In this document: positions 10,200-17,142 of the stretch, piece after piece
Position numbering within the stretch: the stretch's first letter is position 1
Layout: the number at the start of each line of letters is the position of its first letter
From: Lysinibacillus cavernae
Lineage (GTDB): Bacteria; Bacillota; Bacilli; Bacillales_A; Planococcaceae
DNA: 64,000 nucleotides
NCBI RefSeq assembly: GCF_009724685.1
Contig: NZ_WMEF01000007.1
Location: forward strand, 156,109 to 220,108
Reading direction: 5' to 3'
The notes under the pieces: model-generated
Told to the model about the DNA's origin: nothing
Database searches by the model: none
What the model saw: only the letters and a program-made list of their open reading frames with translations
Program-made: the position numbers and the translations under genes

Positions 10200-10916
10200 A
10201 TGACAAAAACAATTTTAGTTATTGAAGATGAATTTTCGATTGCAACATTATTGAAATATAATTTAGAACAGGCAGGCTATGTAGTTGAAACTGCTGCTGA
10301 TGGTCAAGAAGGGCTTGAAAAAACAATCGACTTACAGCCAAATTTAATTCTTTTAGATTTGATGCTTCCGAAACTAGATGGTATGGAAGTATGTAAACAA
10401 ATACGTCAGCAACGTATGAATACGCCAATCATTATGTTAACTGCAAAAGATGATGAATTTGATAAAGTTCTTGGTCTTGAGCTAGGAGCAGATGATTATA
10501 TGACAAAGCCCTTTAGCCCACGTGAAGTGTTAGCGCGTGTCAAAGCTGTGTTAAGACGCTTTACGCAAAATGTTGTGGCAGATGATAAAGATGAGCCTCA
10601 AGAGAAAATGTATGAGTTTGGACAATTGCGTGTGTTCCCAGAACGTTTTGAAGTCTTTTTACAAGATGAGGCACTCGAATTTACACCGAAAGAATTTGAG
10701 CTACTGATCTACTTACTTGAAAATAAAAATCGTGTATTAACACGTGATCAGCTATTAAGTGCTGTATGGAAATATGATTTTGCTGGCGATACTCGAATTG
10801 TGGATGTACACATTAGTCACCTTCGCGATAAAATCGAGGAAAATAGCCGTAAGCCGATGTTTATTAAAACAATCAGAGGTCTTGGTTATAAATTTGAGGA
10901 GCCGAAAACGACATGA
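10200..10916 (+). CDS. phoP: Phosphate-response regulator PhoP
   Basis: OmpR-family response regulator of 238 residues. The receiver domain (1-120) has the acidic pocket ED at 9-11, phospho-acceptor Asp53 in LILLDLMLPKLDG, the Thr in LTAKDDE and the Lys in TKPFSP. The C-terminal winged helix (about 135-235) ends with the DVHISHLRDKIE recognition region and the TIRGLGYKFE wing. In B. subtilis PhoP controls the phosphate-starvation regulon; position after mdh and before a sensor kinase supports the same identity. It overlaps phoR by four bases (ATGA). A short hairpin without T run (10157-10180) lies in the leader before the GGAGG. Confidence 0.93.
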   Translation: MTKTILVIEDEFSIATLLKYNLEQAGYVVETAADGQEGLEKTIDLQPNLILLDLMLPKLDGMEVCKQIRQQRMNTPIIMLTAKDDEFDKVLGLELGADDYMTKPFSPREVLARVKAVLRRFTQNVVADDKDEPQEKMYEFGQLRVFPERFEVFLQDEALEFTPKEFELLIYLLENKNRVLTRDQLLSAVWKYDFAGDTRIVDVHISHLRDKIEENSRKPMFIKTIRGLGYKFEEPKTT

Positions 10917-12448
10917 AATCAATGAGCAATCGCTTATTCTTGACATTCATGCTTTTACTTGGAGCGATACTAGCTGTCCTAATGATTGTTATAGGTCAGC
11001 TTTTTCCTGTTTATATCAAGCAATACAATGAACAAGCAAACACGCAAATACAAACGTCAATGGATCAAGTAATCGATGAACGCAAGATTGAATTATCTAA
11101 GGAAGATCAAGAGGCATTGTATGAGGCACAAAGTATGGAACGAGAGGATTCCTTGTTGATGTATGTGCGTGCCAGGCTCTATATAGTGCTAGCTATCCTT
11201 TTCACAATCACAGTGTTTTTAATCGCGATTATCAGTCGTTATATGATTCGTAATTTTACTGAACCGATTGATAACGTGACAGAAACGGCACTTGAGCTTG
11301 CAAAAGGGAACTATCGTGCTCGTGCCCAAGAAAATGAACATGAACGGATGATACCACTCAGTCATTCCATTAACATTTTGGCACGTAATTTACAGGATAT
11401 TACGACTATACGTGAAGTAGAGGAAGAAAGACTAAAAACATTAATTGAAAATATGGGAAGCTCTCTCATGATGATTGGTCGCGAAGGGAATATTTCCATT
11501 GTGAATCGGGTATTTTTAGAGCGCTTCGGGATGCAACTTGATAATGTACAAGGAAAGGTTTTTCGTACAATTGGCTTACCGAAATCATTGGAGCAATTTA
11601 TCGATCATGTATTTTTAACAGAGATGCCTTATCGACAACAAATTAAAATGGAAGTACAACAAGAGCTCTATAATAAAGAAGTGTATGGGGCGCCGGTAAT
11701 TGGAGATCATGGAAGATGGCTAGGTGTTGTCATCGTTATGCATGATATTACGGAACTTGTACGTTTAGAGCAAATTCGTAAAGACTTTGTAGCTAATGTA
11801 TCGCACGAATTACGAACACCTATCACATCTATTAAAGGTTTTTCAGAAACTTTACTGGACGGGGCCTATAAAGACGAAAAAATGCTGATTTCCTTTTTAG
11901 AGATTATTTATAAAGAGAGTAATCGTCTTCAAATGCTTATTCAAGACTTGTTAGAGCTGTCTAAGATTGAGCAGCATGGCTTTACTGTCAACATCATGCC
12001 AATGGGCTTACAGGATGTGCTGATTCGTGGGGCAGAGCTAACAGCGCCGCGATTAGATGAGAAAAATATGAGTTTTCAAGTAGATATCGATCGGGATGTT
12101 CAGGTTATGGGAGATGCCAATCGTGTTATTCAAATCGTTACGAATTTAATCACCAATGCTATTACATATTCTCCTGAAAACACGACCGTTTCCATTCGGT
12201 TAAAGGAAAATGAAACACATGGCATTATTGAAATAGAGGACCAAGGAATTGGTATAGAAAAGCATGAAATCGCCCGAGTTTTTGAGCGTTTTTATCGTGT
12301 GGATCGAGCAAGAAGTCGCAATTCTGGCGGGACAGGCTTAGGGCTAGCGATTGTTAAGCATCTTGTAGAGGCCCATCATGGTCGTATTCAAGTAGAAAGT
12401 GAAGTTGGAATTGGGACTAAAATGATTGTCATGATTCCGAAAAATTAA
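10913..12448 (+). CDS. phoR: Phosphate-responsive sensor histidine kinase PhoR (short sensor form)
   Basis: Membrane sensor kinase of 511 residues paired with PhoP. Visible order: TM1 about 7-29, a short extracytoplasmic loop (about 30-84), TM2 about 86-108, HAMP (109-160), PAS (about 170-255), HisKA with phospho-accepting His298 in VSHELRTP, and HATPase with N-box VTNLITNAITYSPE, G1 DQGIGI and G2 GGTGLGLAIVKH. B. subtilis PhoR is about 579 residues with a much larger external domain, so the external sensor here is reduced, closer to streptococcal PnpS-like forms. The 4-base overlap with phoP indicates translational coupling. polA follows in B. subtilis, but here lrgAB and hflKC intervene. 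Confidence 0.9.
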   Translation: MKSMSNRLFLTFMLLLGAILAVLMIVIGQLFPVYIKQYNEQANTQIQTSMDQVIDERKIELSKEDQEALYEAQSMEREDSLLMYVRARLYIVLAILFTITVFLIAIISRYMIRNFTEPIDNVTETALELAKGNYRARAQENEHERMIPLSHSINILARNLQDITTIREVEEERLKTLIENMGSSLMMIGREGNISIVNRVFLERFGMQLDNVQGKVFRTIGLPKSLEQFIDHVFLTEMPYRQQIKMEVQQELYNKEVYGAPVIGDHGRWLGVVIVMHDITELVRLEQIRKDFVANVSHELRTPITSIKGFSETLLDGAYKDEKMLISFLEIIYKESNRLQMLIQDLLELSKIEQHGFTVNIMPMGLQDVLIRGAELTAPRLDEKNMSFQVDIDRDVQVMGDANRVIQIVTNLITNAITYSPENTTVSIRLKENETHGIIEIEDQGIGIEKHEIARVFERFYRVDRARSRNSGGTGLGLAIVKHLVEAHHGRIQVESEVGIGTKMIVMIPKN

Positions 12449-12541
12449 CAAATCCTTTACATGAACAAAATGTTCCATTCATATTTGGGTACTATACTTG
12501 TTAGTAGAAACCCCCTATATGATTGTTAAGACGATAACCAT

Positions 12542-12570
12542 AAAAAATCTTATATGTTAGAAGATTTTTT
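12542..12570 (+). terminator. Intrinsic terminator after phoPR
   Basis: AAAAAATCTT (12542-12551) pairs with AAGATTTTTT (12561-12570), 10 bp, nine-base loop. Confidence 0.8.
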
Positions 12571-12595
12571 AATAACTGCTTTATTTTCGCCATAG

Positions 12596-12636
12596 AAAGA
12601 ATCTACTGTCTCATTTTTAGATAGTAGATTCTTTTC
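12596..12636 (+). terminator. Second hairpin terminator after phoPR
   Basis: A 16-bp stem with one G-T pair, 12596-12611 with 12619-12634, loop CATTTTT, ending in TTTTC. Together with the hairpin at 12542 it isolates phoPR from lrgAB. Confidence 0.8.
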
Positions 12637-12728
12637 TGTTTTACAGAGAAGGTAAATAGGTGTAAAGTATAGTAGCATAAAAGTTTACTATCAATCTATT
12701 GTAGATTTTTCGTTAAACGATAGCTTTT

Positions 12729-12779
12729 ACAGTCAGTAAATCAACCTTCTTTTCAAGTCGATCATGTTTTTCTGACTGT
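12729..12779 (+). promoter_or_regulatory. Inverted repeat before lrgA
   Basis: ACAGTCAG (12729-12736) and CTGACTGT (12772-12779) are perfect inverted 8-mers 35 bases apart, ending 33 bases before the lrgA start. This could be a regulator site pair or an mRNA stem. I could not place a convincing sigma-A promoter in 12640-12811. Confidence 0.4.
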
Positions 12780-12811
12780 TGAAGCAGAGAAAAAATGAGA
12801 GAAGGATGACC

Positions 12812-13180
12812 ATGAAAATCGTCAAAAGTATCGTGCAAATCGGCTATCTTTATATCCTATTATTTATCGGAAATACTATTGCACGCTTACTTCACTTGCC
12901 GATTCCAGGTAGCATAATAGGACTTGTCCTATTATTTTTACTTTTACAGCTTCATATTATTAAGCTTGAATGGATTGAGTTAGGAGCAGCCCTATTACTA
13001 AGTGAACTCTTACTATTCTTTATTCCCTCTGCCATCGGTGTTGTTGATTATCATGCATTATTCGGTGTGCAAGGAATGAAAGTTGTGCTTGTCATTGTTG
13101 TAAGTGCGATTGTCGTGATGTTAGTAACGGGCTATACGGCGCAATGGCTAGAGCAACGAAAGAAAGGTGATACAGTATGA
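12812..13180 (+). CDS. lrgA: CidA/LrgA family membrane protein
   Basis: Small integral membrane protein (122 residues, four hydrophobic segments) of the CidA/LrgA holin-like family. The ATG at 12812 with AAGGA seven bases upstream is preferred over earlier in-frame ATGs at 12779 region, which add a charged tail. The family motif GNTIARLLHLPIPGSIIGLVLLFLLL is clear. LrgA/LrgB pairs were described as holin/antiholin modulators of murein hydrolase activity in Staphylococcus; in B. subtilis the LrgA/B-type pair PftAB imports pyruvate, so transport is an equally good proposal. It overlaps lrgB by four bases. No lytST regulator is next to it. Confidence 0.88.
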   Translation: MKIVKSIVQIGYLYILLFIGNTIARLLHLPIPGSIIGLVLLFLLLQLHIIKLEWIELGAALLLSELLLFFIPSAIGVVDYHALFGVQGMKVVLVIVVSAIVVMLVTGYTAQWLEQRKKGDTV

Positions 13181-13890
13181 GCCTATTCATAGCTATAGCA
13201 AGCTTACTTGGAACAATTGCTATTTTTTATATTTGTAAAATGTTTTATAAAAAATATAAAAAAGAATGGCTAACACCTATGCTGATTACGCCTTTCGTGA
13301 TTATCGTTATTTTACTCCTAACAGGCATACCTTATAAATCCTATAATACAGGAGCAAATGTCTTAACAAATTTACTAGGACCAGCAACAGTTGCATTTGC
13401 GGTTCCTATTTATAAAAATGTCAACCTATTAAAAAAACACGCATTCGAGATTTTCGTAAGTATTGCGGTTGGTTCAGCGGTTGCTATTGTGTCATCATTT
13501 ATTATGGCTTTAATCGTAGGGCTAAATGATGAGCTTGTGCATAGTTTGGTACCACGTTCAGTAACGACACCTATTGCGATGGACATTTCAAATATGATTG
13601 GAGGTTCTCCTACCCTTACAGCTGTTTTCGTTATGACAACAGGGATATTAGGGAGTCTACTAGCACCAATCGTTATTAAAGTATGCCGTTTCCATAGACC
13701 TTCCTCTAGGGGGCTAATGCTTGGCATGGGTGCACATGGAACAGGTACTTCTAAAGCATTTGAATTCGGTGAGTTGGAAGGTACCTTTGCTAGTCTAGCG
13801 ATGATCGTTGCCGCTTTAATAAGCATTGTATTATCCACTACTATTTTCCCAGTATTTGAACATCTAGTTATCAATATCCTGTTACCTTAA
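13177..13890 (+). CDS. lrgB: LrgB family membrane protein
   Basis: Partner of LrgA, 237 residues with about seven hydrophobic segments and no signal sequence. The conserved LrgB stretches LLGPATVAFAVPIYKN, PRSVTTPIAMDISNMIGG and GLMLGMGAHGTGTSKAFEFGELEG are present, the last being the family hallmark. Acts in the cytoplasmic membrane, either modulating cell-wall hydrolases or carrying pyruvate with LrgA. The start overlaps the lrgA stop (ATGA). The TAA stop lies inside the stem of the intrinsic terminator, so translation reaching the end would disturb the terminator hairpin. Confidence 0.9.
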   Translation: MSLFIAIASLLGTIAIFYICKMFYKKYKKEWLTPMLITPFVIIVILLLTGIPYKSYNTGANVLTNLLGPATVAFAVPIYKNVNLLKKHAFEIFVSIAVGSAVAIVSSFIMALIVGLNDELVHSLVPRSVTTPIAMDISNMIGGSPTLTAVFVMTTGILGSLLAPIVIKVCRFHRPSSRGLMLGMGAHGTGTSKAFEFGELEGTFASLAMIVAALISIVLSTTIFPVFEHLVINILLP

Positions 13891-13909
13891 AAGGTAACGG
13901 GATTTTTTT
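13876..13909 (+). terminator. Terminator overlapping the lrgB stop codon
   Basis: ATCCTGTTACCTT (13876-13888) pairs with AAGGTAACGGGAT (13891-13903) with one G-T pair, followed by seven T. The lrgB TAA (13888-13890) is the loop of the hairpin. Confidence 0.85.
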
Positions 13910-13974
13910 ATCTTGATACAGCGAGTGACAAACGCATGTTGTAGAAGGGAGTGCTGTTAAAAATCGCGACTTAC

Positions 13975-14045
13975 TGTGGCAATGACGGTGTGACCAGTTA
14001 GTGGAGAGAGGGCTGCACTACGCAGGTCAGTTAACCGTTGTCACA
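13975..14045 (+). ncRNA. Candidate structured RNA upstream of hflK
   Basis: The stretch folds on paper into one long arm: 13975-13982 pairs with 14038-14045 (one G-T), a 3-base bulge, CGGT 13986-13989 with ACCG 14034-14037, TGACC 13991-13995 with GGTCA 14025-14029 and a CTGC/GCAG tip at 14013-14016/14022-14025. It matches no RNA class I can name. It lies upstream of the sigma-W-type promoter at 14134, so it would not be part of an hflK transcript starting there. Base composition is richer in G+C than its surroundings. No gene is seen in the 13910-14192 gap. Confidence 0.35.
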
Positions 14046-14133
14046 ATGAGGGAGGTTTTAGGTAGTCAGCTCGGAAAAATCTTTGCGCATTACTGCATGA
14101 AAGCGAAACATCATAAATTATATGAAAATATTT

Positions 14134-14159
14134 TGAAACTTTTTATAAAGGACTCCGTA
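14134..14159 (+). promoter_or_regulatory. Sigma-W-type ECF promoter of hflKC
   Basis: TGAAAC (14134-14139), exactly 16 bases, CGTA (14156-14159): a full match to the B. subtilis sigma-W consensus, 33 bases before the hflK ATG. In B. subtilis sigma-W controls SPFH proteins (FloA, FloT), which supports function here. Confidence 0.7.
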
Positions 14160-14192
14160 AACAATAGTAATAAGCAAAAGGGAGGAACAGAC

Positions 14193-15155
14193 ATGAGTGT
14201 GAAAAAGACACTAATGATGGTTGGACTTGGAATTTTAGGTATTATTGCACTTATTACAGTTTTTACATCATGGTACACAGTGGATGAATCAGAACAAGCT
14301 GTTGTGATTACATTTGGTCGTGCCGATGATACAGTAACAAATCCAGGACTACATTTTAAATTACCTTGGCCAGTCCAATCAGTTGAAATTTTATCAAAAG
14401 AAACATTTAGCTTACAATTTGGCTATAAGCAAAATAAATCAGGTGAATTAGAAGCGTACGATGCCGAAACAAAAATGATTACAGGTGATGAAAACATTGT
14501 TTTAACAGACCTTGTTGTTCAATGGAAAATTACAGAACCTAATAAATTCCTATTTAGCTCACAAGATCCAGAAGGAATTTTACATAGCGCTACTTCGAGT
14601 GCCATTCGATCTATTATCGGAAGTTCTTCTATTGACGCAGCGTTAACAGAAGGTAAAGCTGAAATCGAAGGAAAAACACGTGAATTATTAGTTTCTCTAA
14701 TTGAAAAGTATGATATTGGAATCAGTGTATTAGGTGTAAAATTGCAAGATGTAGAATTGCCAAATAAAGATGTGCGTGCAGCATTTACGGCTGTAACAGA
14801 TGCACGTGAAATGAAAAATACAAAAATAAATGAAGCTGAAAAATATGAAAATCAACGCACTAATGAAGCTAATGGTGAGCGTGATGCGATTTTGTCGAAA
14901 GCAAAAGGTGCGAAAACAGCCCGTATCGAGCAAGCTCAAGGTGATGTAGCAGTCTTTAATAAACTGTATGAGCAATATAAAGGCAATCAACAAATTACAC
15001 GAGAGCGTTTAATTTTAGAGACGCTTGAAAATGTTTTACCAAAAGCGCAAATTTATATTATGAATGATGATGGCAGTACGATGAAGTACTTACCATTACA
15101 ATCATTACAGCCTCAGCAGCCACAAACAGAGAAAAAAGAAGGGGGCGGTAACTAA
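14193..15155 (+). CDS. hflK: FtsH protease modulator HflK (SPFH/band 7)
   Basis: Membrane-anchored SPFH protein of 320 residues. In E. coli HflK and HflC form a large complex around the FtsH protease and tune its activity on membrane proteins. The ATG at 14193 follows GGGAGG at 14180-14185; the in-frame GTG at 14001 would add 64 non-family residues. One N-terminal membrane helix (about 6-27) is followed by the band-7 domain with the HflK-type NPGLHFKLPWPVQSVE segment, then a charged coiled region rich in Glu/Ala (about 200-270). It ends in a Gln/Pro-rich tail. hflC begins at the last base of the stop (TAATG), so the pair is co-translated. B. subtilis lacks hflKC; no ftsH is nearby. Confidence 0.88.
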   Translation: MSVKKTLMMVGLGILGIIALITVFTSWYTVDESEQAVVITFGRADDTVTNPGLHFKLPWPVQSVEILSKETFSLQFGYKQNKSGELEAYDAETKMITGDENIVLTDLVVQWKITEPNKFLFSSQDPEGILHSATSSAIRSIIGSSSIDAALTEGKAEIEGKTRELLVSLIEKYDIGISVLGVKLQDVELPNKDVRAAFTAVTDAREMKNTKINEAEKYENQRTNEANGERDAILSKAKGAKTARIEQAQGDVAVFNKLYEQYKGNQQITRERLILETLENVLPKAQIYIMNDDGSTMKYLPLQSLQPQQPQTEKKEGGGN

Positions 15156-16165
15156 TGGATCAAAAAAATAATGATCTTGACAAATTCCTCAATTTTTTAT
15201 CAGGTAAAAGTAAAAAAACCGCTTCCTCTGAAGGTAACTCAGGGGAGAATGTAGTGGAAATGTCGAAGAAAGGCCCTAAAAATCCCAAGAAATACATCTC
15301 TTTAGCTGTCACATTAACAGCCGTATTTGCCCTAGCAATCATTATATTAACAAATATTTATATAGTGAAGGAATCAGAATACGCAGTTGTTCGACAGTTT
15401 GGAGAGGTTGTCAAATTTGAGCGTGAACCAGGTTTAAATATGAAAATTCCATTTATCCAAAGTGTCACAAAGTTACCAAAAAACCAAATGACATATGAAA
15501 TTTCAGAAGAAGAGATTAATACAAAGGATAAGAAACGTATTATTATTGATAATTATGCTGTATGGCGTATTACGGATCCTAAGTTATTAATTTCTAATGC
15601 TGGTACGATTGAAAAAGTTGAATCACGAATGGAAGAGTTCATTTATTCAGTTATCCGCTCGGAACTTGGGCGAATTAACTATACAGAGATTATTAATGAT
15701 GAGGATTCTTCAAGAGGCAGCATAAATGACGAAGTAACTGAACGTGTTAATGAACTACTATCAAACGATAAATATGGCATTGAAGTAGTAGATGTACGTA
15801 TTCGTCGCATTGATTTACCAACTGAAAATGAACAGTCTGTTTTTACAAATATGATTTCAGATCGTGAATCCATTGCACAAAAGTATCTTTCTGAGGGAGA
15901 TGCTGAGAAACGTCGTATTGAAGCCAAAACGGACCAACAAGTACAAGAAATGCTAGCTACAGCCAATAAGGAAGCGGCAATCATACAAGCTGAAGGAGAA
16001 GCAGAAGCCGCAAAAATTTACAATAATTCTTTCTCTCAAGATCCTGAATTTTATTCCTTATATCGCACACTAGAATCGTATAAGAAAACGGTTGGAGAAG
16101 ATACAGTCATTGTTTTGCCATCGACCTCACCATATGCTAACATCTTGTCTGGTTATATAAGATAA
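15155..16165 (+). CDS. hflC: FtsH protease modulator HflC (SPFH/band 7)
   Basis: Second SPFH protein, 336 residues, partner of HflK. It has an unusual ~47-residue charged N-terminal extension before the single membrane helix (about 48-70); many HflC proteins start almost directly at the helix. The band-7 domain follows with VKESEYAVVRQFGEV and PGLNMKIPFIQSVTKLP, then a coiled region EAKTDQQVQEMLATANKEA and a short C-terminal LPSTSPYANI segment, both usual for HflC. The start overlaps the hflK stop. A strong terminator follows. The pair is probably induced by envelope stress through the upstream ECF promoter (inference). Confidence 0.88.
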   Translation: MDQKNNDLDKFLNFLSGKSKKTASSEGNSGENVVEMSKKGPKNPKKYISLAVTLTAVFALAIIILTNIYIVKESEYAVVRQFGEVVKFEREPGLNMKIPFIQSVTKLPKNQMTYEISEEEINTKDKKRIIIDNYAVWRITDPKLLISNAGTIEKVESRMEEFIYSVIRSELGRINYTEIINDEDSSRGSINDEVTERVNELLSNDKYGIEVVDVRIRRIDLPTENEQSVFTNMISDRESIAQKYLSEGDAEKRRIEAKTDQQVQEMLATANKEAAIIQAEGEAEAAKIYNNSFSQDPEFYSLYRTLESYKKTVGEDTVIVLPSTSPYANILSGYIR

Positions 16166-16175
16166 ACTGTTAATT

Positions 16176-16210
16176 AAAGTCGTCTCTCTAGTGAAAGAGA
16201 CGACTTTTTT
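16176..16210 (+). terminator. Intrinsic terminator of hflKC
   Basis: AAAGTCGTCTCT (16176-16187) and AGAGACGACTTT (16196-16207), 12 bp, followed by T run. Confidence 0.9.
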
Positions 16211-16350
16211 GTTGTTATAAAATTATAACTATCCGTTATTTCGTATTATTATATTATGAAAATAATAGAAATTTATAATTTTATATTCCCCCATCTACTA
16301 TAATTTGATAGAATGATAATGTTTAAAATGAATAGTTGGGGGTAATAGCT

Positions 16351-16767
16351 GTGAAATTACAAATTAGCACATGGCTCCAAAATTTAGGGATAGCTTGTAG
16401 TATAGCATCGTTATTGACACTTTTCTTCGGCATATCTGATTTTTCATGGGTGACGAAGAGTGTTTATCATATACCAGTATTTTTTGTATGTATCTTTTTA
16501 GTTAGCATCTTTATTGCAGATGATGTTAGAAATCTGTTTAAAAAATTGTTTTGGTACGAAAAACGTAAGACCAAGCGTCCTATTTGGCAAGTTGGTATTG
16601 GCTTTATTTTCTTTTTAGCACAAATTAGCACAGTGATGGTATTTAATAAAGAGCTAACACAGCCACAATTGGGAGGAATGCCTTTATTTTTAGTGTTTGC
16701 CTTTATGAATGCATTTGTATTAACAGTAGTTTATGAAGAAATTTTTCATCGCACATCAAATTCATAA
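16351..16767 (+). CDS. Hypothetical four-helix membrane protein
   Basis: I do not recognise this 138-residue protein. It has four hydrophobic segments (roughly 10-30, 43-62, 82-102, 108-128 from the chosen start) separated by a basic loop (FWYEKRKTKRP), so it is probably an inner-membrane protein with the loop in the cytosol. The GTG at 16351 with GGGGG at 16338-16342 is preferred; a TTG at 16336 sits inside that RBS. It stands alone between two terminators, so it has its own promoter, probably near the TATAAT-like sequence around 16300-16318. No function can be suggested. Confidence 0.65.
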   Translation: MKLQISTWLQNLGIACSIASLLTLFFGISDFSWVTKSVYHIPVFFVCIFLVSIFIADDVRNLFKKLFWYEKRKTKRPIWQVGIGFIFFLAQISTVMVFNKELTQPQLGGMPLFLVFAFMNAFVLTVVYEEIFHRTSNS

Positions 16768-16781
16768 CATGAATCAATGAG

Positions 16782-16823
16782 CTTTCATTCAAAGGAACTT
16801 TCTCTCTGAATGAAAGTTTTTTT
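16782..16823 (+). terminator. Intrinsic terminator
   Basis: CTTTCATTCA (16782-16791) and TGAATGAAAG (16807-16816), 10-bp stem, then seven T. Confidence 0.85.
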
Positions 16824-16828
16824 GTTTT

Positions 16829-16857
16829 TTGTACCAAATGCAAAACGTCAGGTGCGG
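16829..16857 (+). repeat. Dispersed small repeat, copy 2
   Basis: TTGTACC-AAATGCAAAACGTCA-GGTGCGG is an imperfect relative of the copies at 29470, 29511 and 42054: short complementary ends around a GAAAGYGAARCGTCA-like core. It directly follows a terminator. Confidence 0.55.
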
Positions 16858-16949
16858 TGTTAATACGTAAATTATTAACATTCGCCAATATTGCCTTTAT
16901 TTTATTCGCCCTGTGCGGTTGGCTTTTTGCTATGGATCGAGATGATGAA

Positions 16950-17054
16950 GTGACGGATAAAACCCTGAATGTGATGGATAGCTTGTTAAAAGTGACGGAT
17001 AAAACCCCGAATGTGATGGATAGCTTGTCAAATGCGACGGATAGCAACTCCAAA
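16950..17054 (+). repeat. 21-bp tandem repeat (five units) upstream of polA
   Basis: Five 21-base units run from 16950 to 17054, alternating between a GTGACGGATAAAACC type and a GTGATGGATAGCTTG type, so the pattern can also be read as two 42-base units plus a decayed half. All units keep the phase of seven codons on both strands, which makes apparent ORFs with heptapeptide repeats (plus strand V-T-D-K-T-x-N, minus strand LSVTF/LSITF). A plus-strand frame (16857-17138) would begin with a hydrophobic stretch but has a poor RBS and ends in the polA RBS, so I do not call it a gene. The 16768-17142 gap holds only this, a terminator and a small dispersed repeat. Confidence 0.85.
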
Positions 17055-17142
17055 GTAGTGAATAACCGCCTGCTTTTTTTACTTGAATTGTATTGTTATG
17101 ATAAAGTAGAGGTAATAGAAGACAACGCAGGAGGATAAAATC

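Noticed and set aside
14001..14192. 64-residue N-terminal extension of HflK from a GTG
   Set aside because: Covers the structured element and the ECF promoter; the ATG at 14193 has the proper RBS and family N-terminus.
16703..17053. Minus-strand ORF with LSVTF/LSITF repeats
   Set aside because: Same tandem repeat read on the other strand, no RBS, and it overlaps a terminator and the end of the upstream gene.
16857..17138. Plus-strand ORF with hydrophobic start and heptapeptide repeats before polA
   Set aside because: GTG start with poor RBS, its body is the 21-bp tandem repeat and its end lies in the polA RBS; better explained as repeat DNA.
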